Origin: Rhizobium sp. 16-449-1b
GTDB lineage: Bacteria > Pseudomonadota > Alphaproteobacteria > Rhizobiales > Rhizobiaceae
Assembly: GCF_017741935.1 (NCBI RefSeq)
Contig: NZ_JAGHMH010000015.1
Span: 1 to 64,000, forward strand
DNA: 64,000 nt
Direction: 5' to 3'
Shown here: positions 46,120 through 54,568 of the stretch, one piece after another
Position numbering within the stretch: the first letter of the stretch is position 1
Layout of the letters: the number at the start of each line of letters is the position of its first letter
Program-made: the position numbers and the translations under genes
The notes under the pieces: model-generated
Databases searched by the model: none
What the model was told of the DNA's origin: nothing
The model's input: only the letters and a program-made list of their open reading frames with translations

Positions 46120-47556
46120 ATGAACCTACATGACTATGCCGGCCGCGACGCGGTCGACCTCGCACACCTTGTCGCAACTCGACAGGTCTCGCCTTCTGAT
46201 CCTTCCGCCGCAGCATTGGCCGCGGCCGAGCGGTTGAATCCAAGCGTCAACGCCTTCGTCGAGATTTGGCAGGATGAGCCGCTGGGGATGAATGGAGCCT
46301 TCGCCGGCGTCCCGTTTGCGGTTAAGGACATCGGTCTCTCGGTAAAGGGAAGGCTCACCGAATATGGCAGCCGCCTCGCTCAGGGAATTCGCTTCGATGC
46401 GGATTCCGATCTGATGATGCGGTTCCGCGAGGGCGGGCTGACGCCGATCGGCCGAACCGCGATCCCCGAATTGGCGATGAGCGTTGCCACGGAGCCGGTG
46501 TTCGGCGGGCCGACCCGCAACCCTTGGAACCTCGCACGCAGCGCTGGCGGATCCAGTGGCGGGGCGGCCGCCGCCGTAGCGGCCGGGATCGTTCCCGTCG
46601 CTCATGCCACCGATGCTGGAGGCTCCATTCGGGTTCCAGCGTCGTGTACCGGTCTGGTCGGTTTGAAACCCAGCAGGGGTCGGGTAGCAATGGGTCCGGC
46701 ACTCGACGAAATATGGGGCGGGCTGGCGACGCAGTTCGTTCTGACTAGAACGGTACGTGACAGTGCGGCGTTCCTGGACCTTCTGGAGGGTCCTAATGTT
46801 GGAGAGCCGTTCGAGATTACCCGGCCCACGGACTCCTACGCCCGATCAATCGCGCGATCACCGCGCCAACTCAGAATCGGCTGCATGGCCGACACCTTCA
46901 ATGGCAAGTCGATCACACAACCCGTGAGCGACGCATTCGCGGGGACCATACATTTGCTCGAGCAGATGGGACACATAGTGGAACCCGTCGTCTTCAATCC
47001 GGGTGTTTCCTGGGAAGTTTTCGCGTTGGCGGTGGCGCGCTACTGGATCACCTACAACGCATCGTTCATGCACCTGCTTGCGTCCATGACAAAACGTACT
47101 ATCGACCTCTCAATGGTTGAACCTGCAAGTCTCGCGGTCTTCACGCAAGGCTCGGCGACCAGCGCGCTCGATCTGATCGCGGCCGCCGACGTTCGAAACC
47201 AGGTCACTCGCGCTACCGGCCGCTATTTCCAGAACTATGACGTGCTGATGACGCCCACCCTGCCAGATTTACCGGCGCCGCTGGGCACGCTTCATGCAGA
47301 CGTCGGAAATCTGGACGGCCTCGGCTGGGTCTCGCGCGTACTCGATCATGCGCCCTTCAGCAGCCTGGCAAACTTCACCGGCATACCTGCGATTTCATTG
47401 CCGTTGGGGCACGACGCTGAGACGAACGTTCCCATCGGAATGCAGTTTGCTTCTCGGTTCGGCACGGAAGACCTGTTGTTACAGCTTGCCGCACAGTTGG
47501 AAATGACTGCACCCTGGTCGAGCCGTCGTCCGTCGGTCTGGGCAGGGTCAGACTGA
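46120..47556 (+). CDS. amidase-signature-family hydrolase
   Basis: 478 residues from the ATG after CGAGGAG. The catalytic Lys is in FAVKDIG, the Gly/Ser-rich signature is [16 protein letters not shown] with the cis-Ser, and the nucleophile Ser is in [11 protein letters not shown]. The C-terminal [10 protein letters not shown] segment is typical. It hydrolyses an amide of unknown nature. It is convergent with a LysR gene and overlaps its end by 9 bases. Confidence 0.93.
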   Translation: MNLHDYAGRDAVDLAHLVATRQVSPSDPSAAALAAAERLNPSVNAFVEIWQDEPLGMNGAFAGVPFAVKDIGLSVKGRLTEYGSRLAQGIRFDADSDLMMRFREGGLTPIGRTAIPELAMSVATEPVFGGPTRNPWNLARSAGGSSGGAAAAVAAGIVPVAHATDAGGSIRVPASCTGLVGLKPSRGRVAMGPALDEIWGGLATQFVLTRTVRDSAAFLDLLEGPNVGEPFEITRPTDSYARSIARSPRQLRIGCMADTFNGKSITQPVSDAFAGTIHLLEQMGHIVEPVVFNPGVSWEVFALAVARYWITYNASFMHLLASMTKRTIDLSMVEPASLAVFTQGSATSALDLIAAADVRNQVTRATGRYFQNYDVLMTPTLPDLPAPLGTLHADVGNLDGLGWVSRVLDHAPFSSLANFTGIPAISLPLGHDAETNVPIGMQFASRFGTEDLLLQLAAQLEMTAPWSSRRPSVWAGSD

Positions 47557-48462
47557 CGCACATTCGCGCACGAGACGCGGTGCGAGGAAATCGAGCAACG
47601 TACGGATCTTGTGCGGCGGCCGTCGCCCGGGTGGTAGGACAGCATAGAGTTCTACCGGCCAACCACGCCATTCGGGCAACACGATCACGGCTTCCCCTGA
47701 GGCTATCGCCGAACGCATCTGGAGTTCTGTCGCGAACAGCAGGCCGTTACCCGCCATCATCATAGCTTTCAGGAATTCGGGATCGCTGCTGATCGAGGCA
47801 GCACGGATGGGAAACTCGCGCGAGGTCGTTCCGTTCGTGAGCCACAAACGCTCGGTATCGGAGGGTTTGCGAACATGCGTGATCAATGCGGGATGGTCGA
47901 TCAGATGTTCAGGTGCCTCGAGAGCGCCTCGCTCCTCCGCATAACGGGCGCTTGCGAATAATCGCCGGGGAAGCGTTGCAATGTGGCGTGCGACCAGTTC
48001 CGACGCCGGCAGCTCGCCAATCCAGAGGCGAAAGGCGATATCGACATCCTCGCTGATCAGGTCGAGCGGTTCATGGGTTGATATCATGTCAAGCCGGAGT
48101 TCCGGCTGTGTCGCATGAAATTCAGCGAGTGTTGGCGCAAGCAGACCCGATGAAAACCAGGCCGGTGCCGTAATAGTGATCTTGCCCGAGGCGAGCGCGG
48201 AAAGCTCGGCGGCGCCCTCCTCTGCCTCGTCGAGCGCGCGGAAGAGGGGCTCCGATTGTTCGAAAAGAGTTCGCCCCGCTTCGGTCAACCCAAGACGCCT
48301 CGTGGAGCGCTTCAACAATGCAACGTTCAGCCGCGCCTCGAGTTCTCTCACCTTGCGGCTGATACGCGCCTTGGAAACACCGAGCGCCTGAGCGGCAGAA
48401 GTAAAGCTGCCATGCTGCACGACGCGCACGAAAGCCAGTGTGTCACTAAAATCCTTGAGCAT
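47548..48462 (-). CDS. LysR-family transcriptional regulator
   Basis: 304 residues. The HTH is SFTSAAQALGVSKARISRKVRELE, followed by STRRLGLTEAG and a substrate domain (GKITITAPAWFSSGLLAPTL onward). It belongs to the large AaeR/DmlR-like group. It is convergent with the amidase, so control of that gene is possible but not implied by a shared promoter. Confidence 0.92.
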   Translation of the reverse strand: MLKDFSDTLAFVRVVQHGSFTSAAQALGVSKARISRKVRELEARLNVALLKRSTRRLGLTEAGRTLFEQSEPLFRALDEAEEGAAELSALASGKITITAPAWFSSGLLAPTLAEFHATQPELRLDMISTHEPLDLISEDVDIAFRLWIGELPASELVARHIATLPRRLFASARYAEERGALEAPEHLIDHPALITHVRKPSDTERLWLTNGTTSREFPIRAASISSDPEFLKAMMMAGNGLLFATELQMRSAIASGEAVIVLPEWRGWPVELYAVLPPGRRPPHKIRTLLDFLAPRLVRECASV

Positions 48463-48865
48463 TACTAATCTTTGCGGGAAAGGCCTGATGGAAGCAATCC
48501 CGTCAGCTCCGTTTGACGGAAAGTCGTCGCTATCATCGTCGAGACGTTTTTCTAGTCGTGCAAACGAGCTGCGCGAGATCGACGGGATGAGTAATAACCA
48601 GAAACCCTCAGAGATTTAAGCACACGGTGTCCGCGATCGGTGAGTGACCGTAGTCCCGCCTCACCAAATGAGGACACATATCTAGTCGTGTTCTAGACTG
48701 CCGGGACAGCTGGTCGATGCAGAGCCGTCAGCCAGTGAGAGTGGTCAGTACTTGTCGATCTTCCCAAGTCAAGCGCTTCACCCGAAACATTTTGTTGACA
48801 CGTTAATTGACGTGAAATAAAAACCTGACACATGAAATACATTGTGGAAAGCATGGGCAACGGGG
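48463..48865. other. gap upstream of the decayed ArsR cassette; no gene seen
   Basis: 403 bases. TCTAGTCGTG occurs twice (48552 and 48682). AATTGACGT at 48805 is shared with the upstream region of the intact ArsR cassette (23633), and an AACATTTT precedes it in both. This supports a common promoter origin. Confidence 0.45.
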
Positions 48866-49204
48866 ATGGATGGAGATCGGATGCTGGAGAGGTTGGTCGC
48901 CCTTGCGAATCTGCATCGGCTTCGAATCCTCGAAACGTGCATAGAGAGGGGCAAGTCTATCTCAGCAAGCTTGCTCGGAAGTCGTGAAACGGCCGGCCTT
49001 TGCTTCATCTCCACCTGAAAAAGCTGGAGGACGCGGGACGCGTAACGAGCGGGTTAGAATGGTCGCAGGACGGGGAAGTCGCTAGTATACTACGAGGTCG
49101 CACCATTCGATATCGTCCTCAATCCGACTTCTGTTGCTGAAGCCGCAGGTTCGCTCTCCATCGCTATGAAACACGGAACATCTGAAAGGGACGAACATGA
49201 ATGA
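48866..49204 (+). pseudogene. decayed ArsR-family regulator, paralogue of the 23694 gene
   Basis: It starts MDGDRMLERLVALANLHRLR, then loses frame. A second frame gives LLHLHLKKLEDAGRVTSGLE, and a third gives YYEVAPFDIVLNPTSVAEAA and ends at 49204. These pieces match in order the intact ArsR protein at 23694 (ANPHRLR, PLLHLHLRKLEEAG, YFEVAAFDIALTPQ). At least two frameshifts and one in-frame stop make it non-functional. Confidence 0.88.
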
Positions 49205-49460
49205 TAATGCGTCTACATTTCTCCTTGTTACCATCCTCGTCCTGGTGGTGGTTTTGCTAATATTCGGAATGAAGTACTTCTCTGCAGCACGGACTGCGCG
49301 GCTTCGGATTGTCAGCGAAGACGCTTATCGCGATCTCGCCGGACGTTCCATCAAGGCACAAGAAGAATGTGCAAGTGTAGTGCCGGCCATGAAGGGGGCG
49401 ATTGCCGAGATAGAAAGCCGCCTCCTAAATATCGAAAAGGTGCTTAAGGAGGTCGAGTGA
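49197..49460 (+). CDS. small membrane protein with coiled-coil tail, paralogue of 24033
   Basis: 87 residues, the same length as the 24033 product and alike throughout: LLVTILVLVVVLLIFGMKYF membrane segment, EDAYRDLAGRSIKAQEECAS and a final IEKVLKEVE. It is the only intact small-membrane gene in the second cassette. Its start overlaps the end of the decayed ArsR gene. It lacks an obvious partner now, yet its frame is preserved, which suggests selection or a recent duplication. Confidence 0.82.
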   Translation: MNDNASTFLLVTILVLVVVLLIFGMKYFSAARTARLRIVSEDAYRDLAGRSIKAQEECASVVPAMKGAIAEIESRLLNIEKVLKEVE

Positions 49461-49695
49461 CGCAGTCGTCCGAGATCGACGAGAAATCACCCAATCGCTA
49501 AAACGCAGGTAGCTGCGATTCTGGTAGGCTCTGTTTAATCGCCGTTTCGCTGGAACACTTTGCCATACTGCCCGTCCCCGCAGACTGCACCAGCAAAACC
49601 TGATCCGAATTGCTCCCATCCTGCAGACTATTCCCTTCGCGGCCATTCTTGCGGCCTCCGTCGTTACGATCTTCGTGACTACGAACCCCGTCTGA
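49457..49695 (+). pseudogene. compressed remnants of DUF3817 and CopD-like genes
   Basis: A short stretch around 49530 reads LIAVSLEHFAILPV, matching LVAVPLKHLAGYPL of the DUF3817 protein at 24296. From 49579 a 38-codon open frame reads RRLHQQNLIRIAPI and ends PV at a TGA. It parallels RRLAGANGSSSPTILRYGPV of the CopD-like protein at 24639, and its hydrophobic tail has similar length. The order is the same as in the intact cassette. The match is by eye and short. Confidence 0.55.
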
Positions 49696-49840
49696 CGCCA
49701 TTTTGGGCAACGACCCTTTGTTTGCGGTTCCGGTGAGCGCAGCAGAGTGAACAATCGACATGCGACCATTGAATGATGAGACGTGCGGATTTGCACAACG
49801 TAAAAAACTTCATAACCCCTAATGCAGAGGAGCATTTATC

Positions 49841-50677
49841 GTGATTTCGCTGAAAAGAAGAACAGTCAGCATGATGGCAATCGGCGCTATGGCAGCGCCA
49901 CTACTGGGCGCAGGGAGAACTAACGCGCAGGAGCACACTCTGCAGGGGTCTAAGTACTTTGTTTCCCACTCCACTGATCGGCCCAGACCGAAGATTGGAA
50001 TGCTCATGTTCCCAGGGTTGACGTTGCTAGATCTCGCGGGTCCACAGACGGTGTTGGCAGCTACGAGCGACGTTTACCTCATCTGGAAGAACAAGAACCT
50101 TCTCATGTCCGATAACGGCATGGTGCTCAAACCCAACACGACGCTGGATGAATGCCCCAAAGATCTTGATGTACTTTTCGTTCCTGGTGGTCCGGGGCAA
50201 GTCGAAGTCATGCGAGATGCTGAGTTGCTGACCTTCCTTGCAGACCGCGGCTCGCGAGCGAAGTACGTAACTTCTGTGTGCACAGGGGCGCTTGTGCTCG
50301 GAGCTGCGGGACTTTTGCAAGGTTACAAGGCTGGAACGCACTGGGCCGCCCTCTCGCTTCTGCAGTTATTTGGCGCAACGCCAGTGGAAGAGCGCGTGGT
50401 TGTTGACCGCAATCGCATAACAGGCGGAGGTGTCACAGCAGGCCTCGATTTCGGACTCACGCTCCTGAAGGTGCTCCAGGGAGAACGAGTCGCCGAGGTT
50501 CAAGAGCTTGCCATGCAATACGATCCACAGCCACCATTCAACGTAGGGGTTCCGGCGAAAGCTGGCCCAGACCTCACCAAGGAGGCGGTCGCCTGGATAC
50601 AGGGCTATGGCATTGACATGGCGGGAACTGCTCGAGCAGCTGGAGCCGAAATGCGCAGGTACACCTCCTCTGATTAG
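49841..50677 (+). CDS. Tat-exported DJ-1/PfpI-family protein, paralogue of 25925
   Basis: 278 residues from GTG after GAGGAG. A twin-arginine signal (LKRRTVSMMAIGAMAAP) precedes a DJ-1/PfpI domain with Cys147 in VTSVCTGALVLGAAGLL, ECPKDLDVLFVPGG and RNRITGGGVTAGLDFG. It is strongly similar to the 25925 product from end to end. This pair, together with the decayed ArsR and the small membrane gene, shows duplication of a whole cassette. Confidence 0.88.
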   Translation: MISLKRRTVSMMAIGAMAAPLLGAGRTNAQEHTLQGSKYFVSHSTDRPRPKIGMLMFPGLTLLDLAGPQTVLAATSDVYLIWKNKNLLMSDNGMVLKPNTTLDECPKDLDVLFVPGGPGQVEVMRDAELLTFLADRGSRAKYVTSVCTGALVLGAAGLLQGYKAGTHWAALSLLQLFGATPVEERVVVDRNRITGGGVTAGLDFGLTLLKVLQGERVAEVQELAMQYDPQPPFNVGVPAKAGPDLTKEAVAWIQGYGIDMAGTARAAGAEMRRYTSSD

Positions 50678-50774
50678 GCATGTCGAGACTCGTCCTAGCC
50701 CTATTACGATGCAGTCTCCACTTCGTCAGAAAGCCTTTCTCCCCATCCACGTTTTTCGGAAAAGTGAACCACGA

Positions 50775-51455
50775 ATGCCACCGATGAACCCAACATCTGC
50801 CACTCTATTGATGACGATCGCACCTGTATTCGTCGCGTTGGTTGCAATTGCCGTTTTATCCCTTCCATCGGAACCGGCCCGCCAAAGGTTTAGTGCAATC
50901 TTCGTGGCGGGCGCAGGGGCTGCTTATCTCGGCTCTGGGTTTGGGGCACTCGAGCTGGCTTTCTGTGGTGTCGTGACATTGATCGCGTACCGCGGATTGA
51001 ATGACTATCGGGCGATCGGGTTGGCTTGGGTGCTGCATTCCCTTTGGGATGCAGCCCACGATCTATGGGGGCAACCCATTTTGCCGTTCGCTCCGACTTC
51101 ATCCTATGGCTGCTTTGTTTGCGACGTCTGGCTTGCTGCTTGGTATTTTGCCGGTGCTCCAAGTCCATGGCAGCGCGAGTTCTGGCTCCAGCGTTTGAGT
51201 CGATTCACCGCCATTCTCCAGGGCTGCACACTCGTTGCGCTTGTATGCATCGCGATTCCGGCGCAGCTTCTATTTAATCTCGGAGGGGCGATCCCCGTGG
51301 CGCTGGTAAGTCATCTCGTTGCCGTTGCTGTCCATACGTACACCGTGCGCAACAGGCTCACGCGTGAAAAACTGGTCCTTGAAGCCCTGGTGCCTTTCGC
51401 TATCTTCTTAAGTGGCAGTGCAAGCAACACGTCGCTGCCGAATGCCCCTGATTGA
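50775..51455 (+). CDS. DUF6010-like membrane protein with C-terminal extension
   Basis: 226 residues from MPPMNPT; 50784 is an alternative ATG. The first 130 residues are DUF6010-like: TIAPVFVALVAIAVLSLPSE, AGAGAAYLGSGFGALELAF, AYRGLNDYRAIGLAWVLHSL, GQPILPF and SSYGCFVCDVW. The last 95 residues hold two or three more hydrophobic segments that I do not recognise and that may be a fusion. It ends about 25 bases before the IS6-family element. Confidence 0.75.
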   Translation: MPPMNPTSATLLMTIAPVFVALVAIAVLSLPSEPARQRFSAIFVAGAGAAYLGSGFGALELAFCGVVTLIAYRGLNDYRAIGLAWVLHSLWDAAHDLWGQPILPFAPTSSYGCFVCDVWLAAWYFAGAPSPWQREFWLQRLSRFTAILQGCTLVALVCIAIPAQLLFNLGGAIPVALVSHLVAVAVHTYTVRNRLTREKLVLEALVPFAIFLSGSASNTSLPNAPD

Positions 51456-51478
51456 TCGTGCGGACCATGCCAGCAATT

Positions 51479-51498
51479 GGCATTGCCAAGTTGTTTGA
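51479..51498 (+). repeat. left inverted repeat of the IS6-family element
   Basis: 20 bases starting GGCATTGCCAAG, perfect complement of 52269-52288. Confidence 0.88.
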
Positions 51499-51525
51499 CC
51501 TTTGCATTTCGGTTATGAAGGCGCG

Positions 51526-52236
51526 ATGAAATTACCGAGCAACTTTCCCCGGTTGAAGGGTTTTCGTTTTCCGCGTGAGATTGTTGCCTACGCGGTCTGG
51601 ATCTATCATCGATTTGCGTTGAGCACGGCCGATGTGGAAGATCTTCTTGCAGAGCGCGGCGTGCTTGTCAGCCGCGAGACTGTTCGCCTCTGGATTAATC
51701 GCTTTGGCCGCCATTTTGCCGACTGTATCCGCAAGGGCCGGCCATAGCCAAAAGACAAGTGGCACCTTGATGAGGCCGTCATCATGATCGGTGGAAAGAA
51801 GCTCTGGCTCTGGCCGGCAATTGACGCAGACGGCGATGTTCTTGATATTCTGGTTCAAGCACGCCGCAACACCACGGCCGCTAAGCGTTTCTTCTCAAGG
51901 CTGGTCAAGCAATTCGGTCAACCACGCGTCGTCGTGACGGACAAGCTGCGCAGTTACATCAAGCCGATACAAAACTTTGCGCCAAATGCCGATCATAGGG
52001 CCCATAAAGGCCGGAACAACAGAATTGAAAATTCACATCGCCTGAGCCGAAAACGGGAGAAAATCATGGGGCGGTTTAAATCACCGCGTCAGGCGCAACG
52101 GTTTTTGTCGGCCCACGATCAAATCAACACGATCTTCCGTCCTCGCCGCTACAATCTCACCGCTATCTCCTACCGCCATGCACGCACCGATGCATTTGCA
52201 TTATGGCGTGAATACACTGCTGAAATGACGGCTTGA
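51526..52236 (+). pseudogene. IS6-family transposase with amber stop
   Basis: 236 codons in one frame, broken by a TAG at 51745-51747 (after GRHFADCIRKGRP). DDE residues remain: WHLDEAVI, VVTDKLRSY and NRIENSHRLSR. The frame is otherwise undamaged, so the stop is recent or is suppressed. Confidence 0.9.
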
Positions 52237-52268
52237 AAAACACACGTGCAACCTGCTCGATACCTTGA

Positions 52269-52288
52269 TCAAACAACTTGGCAATGCC
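52269..52288 (-). repeat. right inverted repeat of the IS6-family element
   Basis: 20 bases, perfect complement of 51479-51498. Confidence 0.88.
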
Positions 52289-52797
52289 ATATGGCTACCT
52301 CAATTATCAACGTGACCTAAGCCGTGCTACAAAGCGGGTTCGTTTTCGGTTTCATGCAAGTTTTCTTCGTCCTATCGACCGAGCGCAATTGCATTGACCT
52401 CGAATGGACAGTCAGGCCAGTAGGACTGTGACGCCGTCGGCCCAGTTTATGATCGTGCTTATTCTCATCCTTTGATACTTTTCCCAATGCTAAAGGAAGC
52501 AGGCTCCCTACTTGTTGGATCGCTCGCTGTGGAGATACGGTTTGATAGCCCCGCCCTTGAATATTGTGTGCGGCGTTCCCTTCAATCGAGCGTCAAAGGG
52601 TGCATTGAAGCTAGCGTGAAACGGTTTGCGCAAACCAACAAATGCCACGGCACTATCCAGGCGGCCACAAGTGTCCGCTTGATCTTGTAATTTTTTATAA
52701 TCAGCCGTATATGACCTGTTGAAGCCATCATGAGTCATGATCAATAATCGGTCTTATGAGTCCGATTAAGCCATTTTTCAGCGATTCGAGGTCATAT
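52289..52797. other. gap between IS6 element and hipB
   Basis: 509 bases. No supported gene: a 72-codon plus frame at 52472 has no known domain. The right 90 bases contain several palindromes that probably form the hipB promoter and operators. Confidence 0.5.
52709..52797. promoter_or_regulatory. cluster of palindromes upstream of hipB
   Basis: Three inverted repeats lie together. ATATGACCT (52709) pairs with AGGTCATAT (52789-52797, ending at the hipB start). ATCATGAGTCATGAT (52727-52741) is a perfect odd palindrome. TAATCGG (52745) pairs with CCGATTA (52762) across ten bases. HipB autoregulates by binding several inverted repeats of this kind in E. coli, so these are good operator candidates. 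Confidence 0.55.
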
Positions 52798-53154
52798 ATG
52801 TCCGCTTCAAGTGCCATAGACGCCAGATCCTCAAATGCCATCTCCGAAGAAATTGGACAGAAGCTGGAGCGTCTGCGTTTGTCCAGAAACATCACCCAAA
52901 GCCAGCTCGCAGCGGATGCCGGAATATCAGAACGAACGCTTCGAAGACTTGAATCCGGCGACAACCCTACTCTCGACTCGCTGCTCCGGGTCCTGATCGC
53001 ACTTAAAGTCCAGCAGAATATTGACCTTCTTGTTCCGGACTCGCGAATAAGACCTATCGAGCGCGTCCGTACAAAAGGCGCGGAGCGGCAAAGATCGAGC
53101 TCCGCGAAAGCCACCAAGAAAGGGAAACCGTGGGAATGGGGAACGAAGGGGTGA
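52798..53154 (+). CDS. hipB: HipB-like XRE-family antitoxin/regulator
   Basis: 118 residues from the ATG preceded by GAGG; an ATG at 52756 lies within the operator cluster and is less likely. The HTH is RLRLSRNITQSQLAADAGIS, followed by ERTLRRLESGDNPTLDSLLRVL. The Lys/Arg-rich tail (KGAERQRSSSAKATKKGK) is disordered. It overlaps or abuts hipA by a few bases, as expected of a toxin-antitoxin pair. Confidence 0.9.
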   Translation: MSASSAIDARSSNAISEEIGQKLERLRLSRNITQSQLAADAGISERTLRRLESGDNPTLDSLLRVLIALKVQQNIDLLVPDSRIRPIERVRTKGAERQRSSSAKATKKGKPWEWGTKG

Positions 53155-53157
53155 TGA

Positions 53158-54480
53158 ATGGCTGACGCTTCTACCGATGCGTCCGTGGTGTTGTGGGGAC
53201 GAGAGGTCGCGGCTGTCTCCTGGCTCGCAGACAGCGGGCATGCCGTTTTCCAGTATGATCCAGAATTCGCCGAATCCGGCATAGAACTTTCACCGCTGGT
53301 GATGCCGCTCGGCCCCGACCCTTTTTCTTTCCCGTCATTGCCGAAGAATACCTTCAAGGGACTACCTGGATTACTGGCGGATGCGCTTCCCGACAAATAC
53401 GGCGACCGTTTGATCAACGCCTGGCTCGCGGAACAGGGTCGCAGGCCGGAAAACTTCAACCCCGTTGAACGACTTTGTTATGTCGGAACACGAGGTATGG
53501 GGGCGCTTGAATTCCGGCCAGCCGTCATGGGATCGAATGTGAAAGCCCGCAAGGTCGAGGTCGCGAACCTTGTGCGATTGGCAAATCTGGTCTTGAACGA
53601 GAAGGCGAGCCTGGAAGGAGTTCTGGCGGGCAAGAACGACCTTGCCGCGATTGACGATATCCTTCGTGTCGGCACCTCGGCCGGCGGCGCGCGTGCTAAG
53701 GCCATTCTCGCCTGGAACCAGCAAACCGGGGAGTTTCGGCATGGCCAGATCGATGCCGGCGATGGTTTCGAGCACTGGCTGATGAAGTTCGATGGTATCG
53801 ACAACAATCGGGACAAGGAAGAACCGGACCCGCAAGGGTTCGGCCTGATCGAATATGCGTATTATCTGATGGCGATCGCGGCCAATATCGAGATGATGCC
53901 CTGTCGGCTGCATCAGGAAGGCGGACGAAGCCACTTCATGACCAGGCGATTTGACAGGCCTGTCGATGAAACCGGCGCGTCGCGCAAACTGCACATGCAA
54001 TCTTTGTGTGCTCTGCAGCACTACGACTTCAACGATCCGCGCGGCTATTCCTACGAGCAGGCCATTTTGACGATCCGCCAACTTGGATTGGGGGCCCGTG
54101 CTTTGGAACAGCAATTCCTTCGCGCGGTCTTCAATGTCGTTGCAAGGAACCAGGACGACCATGTCAAGAATATCGCCTTTCTGATGGACCAGACCGGTGA
54201 ATGGAAACTGTCGCCCGCTTTCGACGTCAATTATTCTTACAATCCCAAGGGTGACTGGACCGGCCAACATCAGATGAGCCTGAACGGCAAGAGAGATGGG
54301 TTTGTTCTCGAAGACCTTATTGCGTTTGCCGAGACGGCGTCGATCAAGCCGACAAAGGCAAAGGGTTTGATTTCCGAGGTTCGCGACGCCGTTTCAAATT
54401 GGCTTCAATATGCAAATGAGGCCGGCGTTGATGCGGACACCGCAGGAAAGATCGGGAAAACACATAGGTCAATTGCCTGA
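53158..54480 (+). CDS. hipA: HipA-family Ser/Thr kinase toxin
   Basis: 440 residues. The HipA N-domain has GLLADALPDKYGDRLINAWL. The kinase core has GTSAGGARAKA (172-182, ATP loop), HWLMKFDG with the ATP-binding Lys210, ARNQDDHVKN (329-338, catalytic loop) and AFDVNYS (metal Asp356). HipA kinases phosphorylate aminoacyl-tRNA synthetases and cause growth arrest. The gene lies directly before a set of nuclease and helicase genes, so it could also act in phage defence. Confidence 0.94.
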   Translation: MADASTDASVVLWGREVAAVSWLADSGHAVFQYDPEFAESGIELSPLVMPLGPDPFSFPSLPKNTFKGLPGLLADALPDKYGDRLINAWLAEQGRRPENFNPVERLCYVGTRGMGALEFRPAVMGSNVKARKVEVANLVRLANLVLNEKASLEGVLAGKNDLAAIDDILRVGTSAGGARAKAILAWNQQTGEFRHGQIDAGDGFEHWLMKFDGIDNNRDKEEPDPQGFGLIEYAYYLMAIAANIEMMPCRLHQEGGRSHFMTRRFDRPVDETGASRKLHMQSLCALQHYDFNDPRGYSYEQAILTIRQLGLGARALEQQFLRAVFNVVARNQDDHVKNIAFLMDQTGEWKLSPAFDVNYSYNPKGDWTGQHQMSLNGKRDGFVLEDLIAFAETASIKPTKAKGLISEVRDAVSNWLQYANEAGVDADTAGKIGKTHRSIA

Positions 54481-54568
54481 GGTGGCAGAGAAGGACGCTC
54501 AGCAGCCGATCATGGGAATGAGCGGCATGCATCAGTCCTGACATTTGGGATTTGGAGAAACCGCCGAC

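Larger units (their letters stand above)
51479..52288 (+). mobile_element. IS6-family element with interrupted transposase
   Basis: 810 bases bounded by perfect 20-base inverted repeats (51479-51498 and 52269-52288, starting GGCATTGCCAAG). It has one transposase gene with an in-frame TAG. The eight bases outside each end (CAGCAATT and ATATGGCT) differ, so there is no target duplication. This suggests a cointegrate or deletion event, common with IS26-like elements. Confidence 0.88.
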
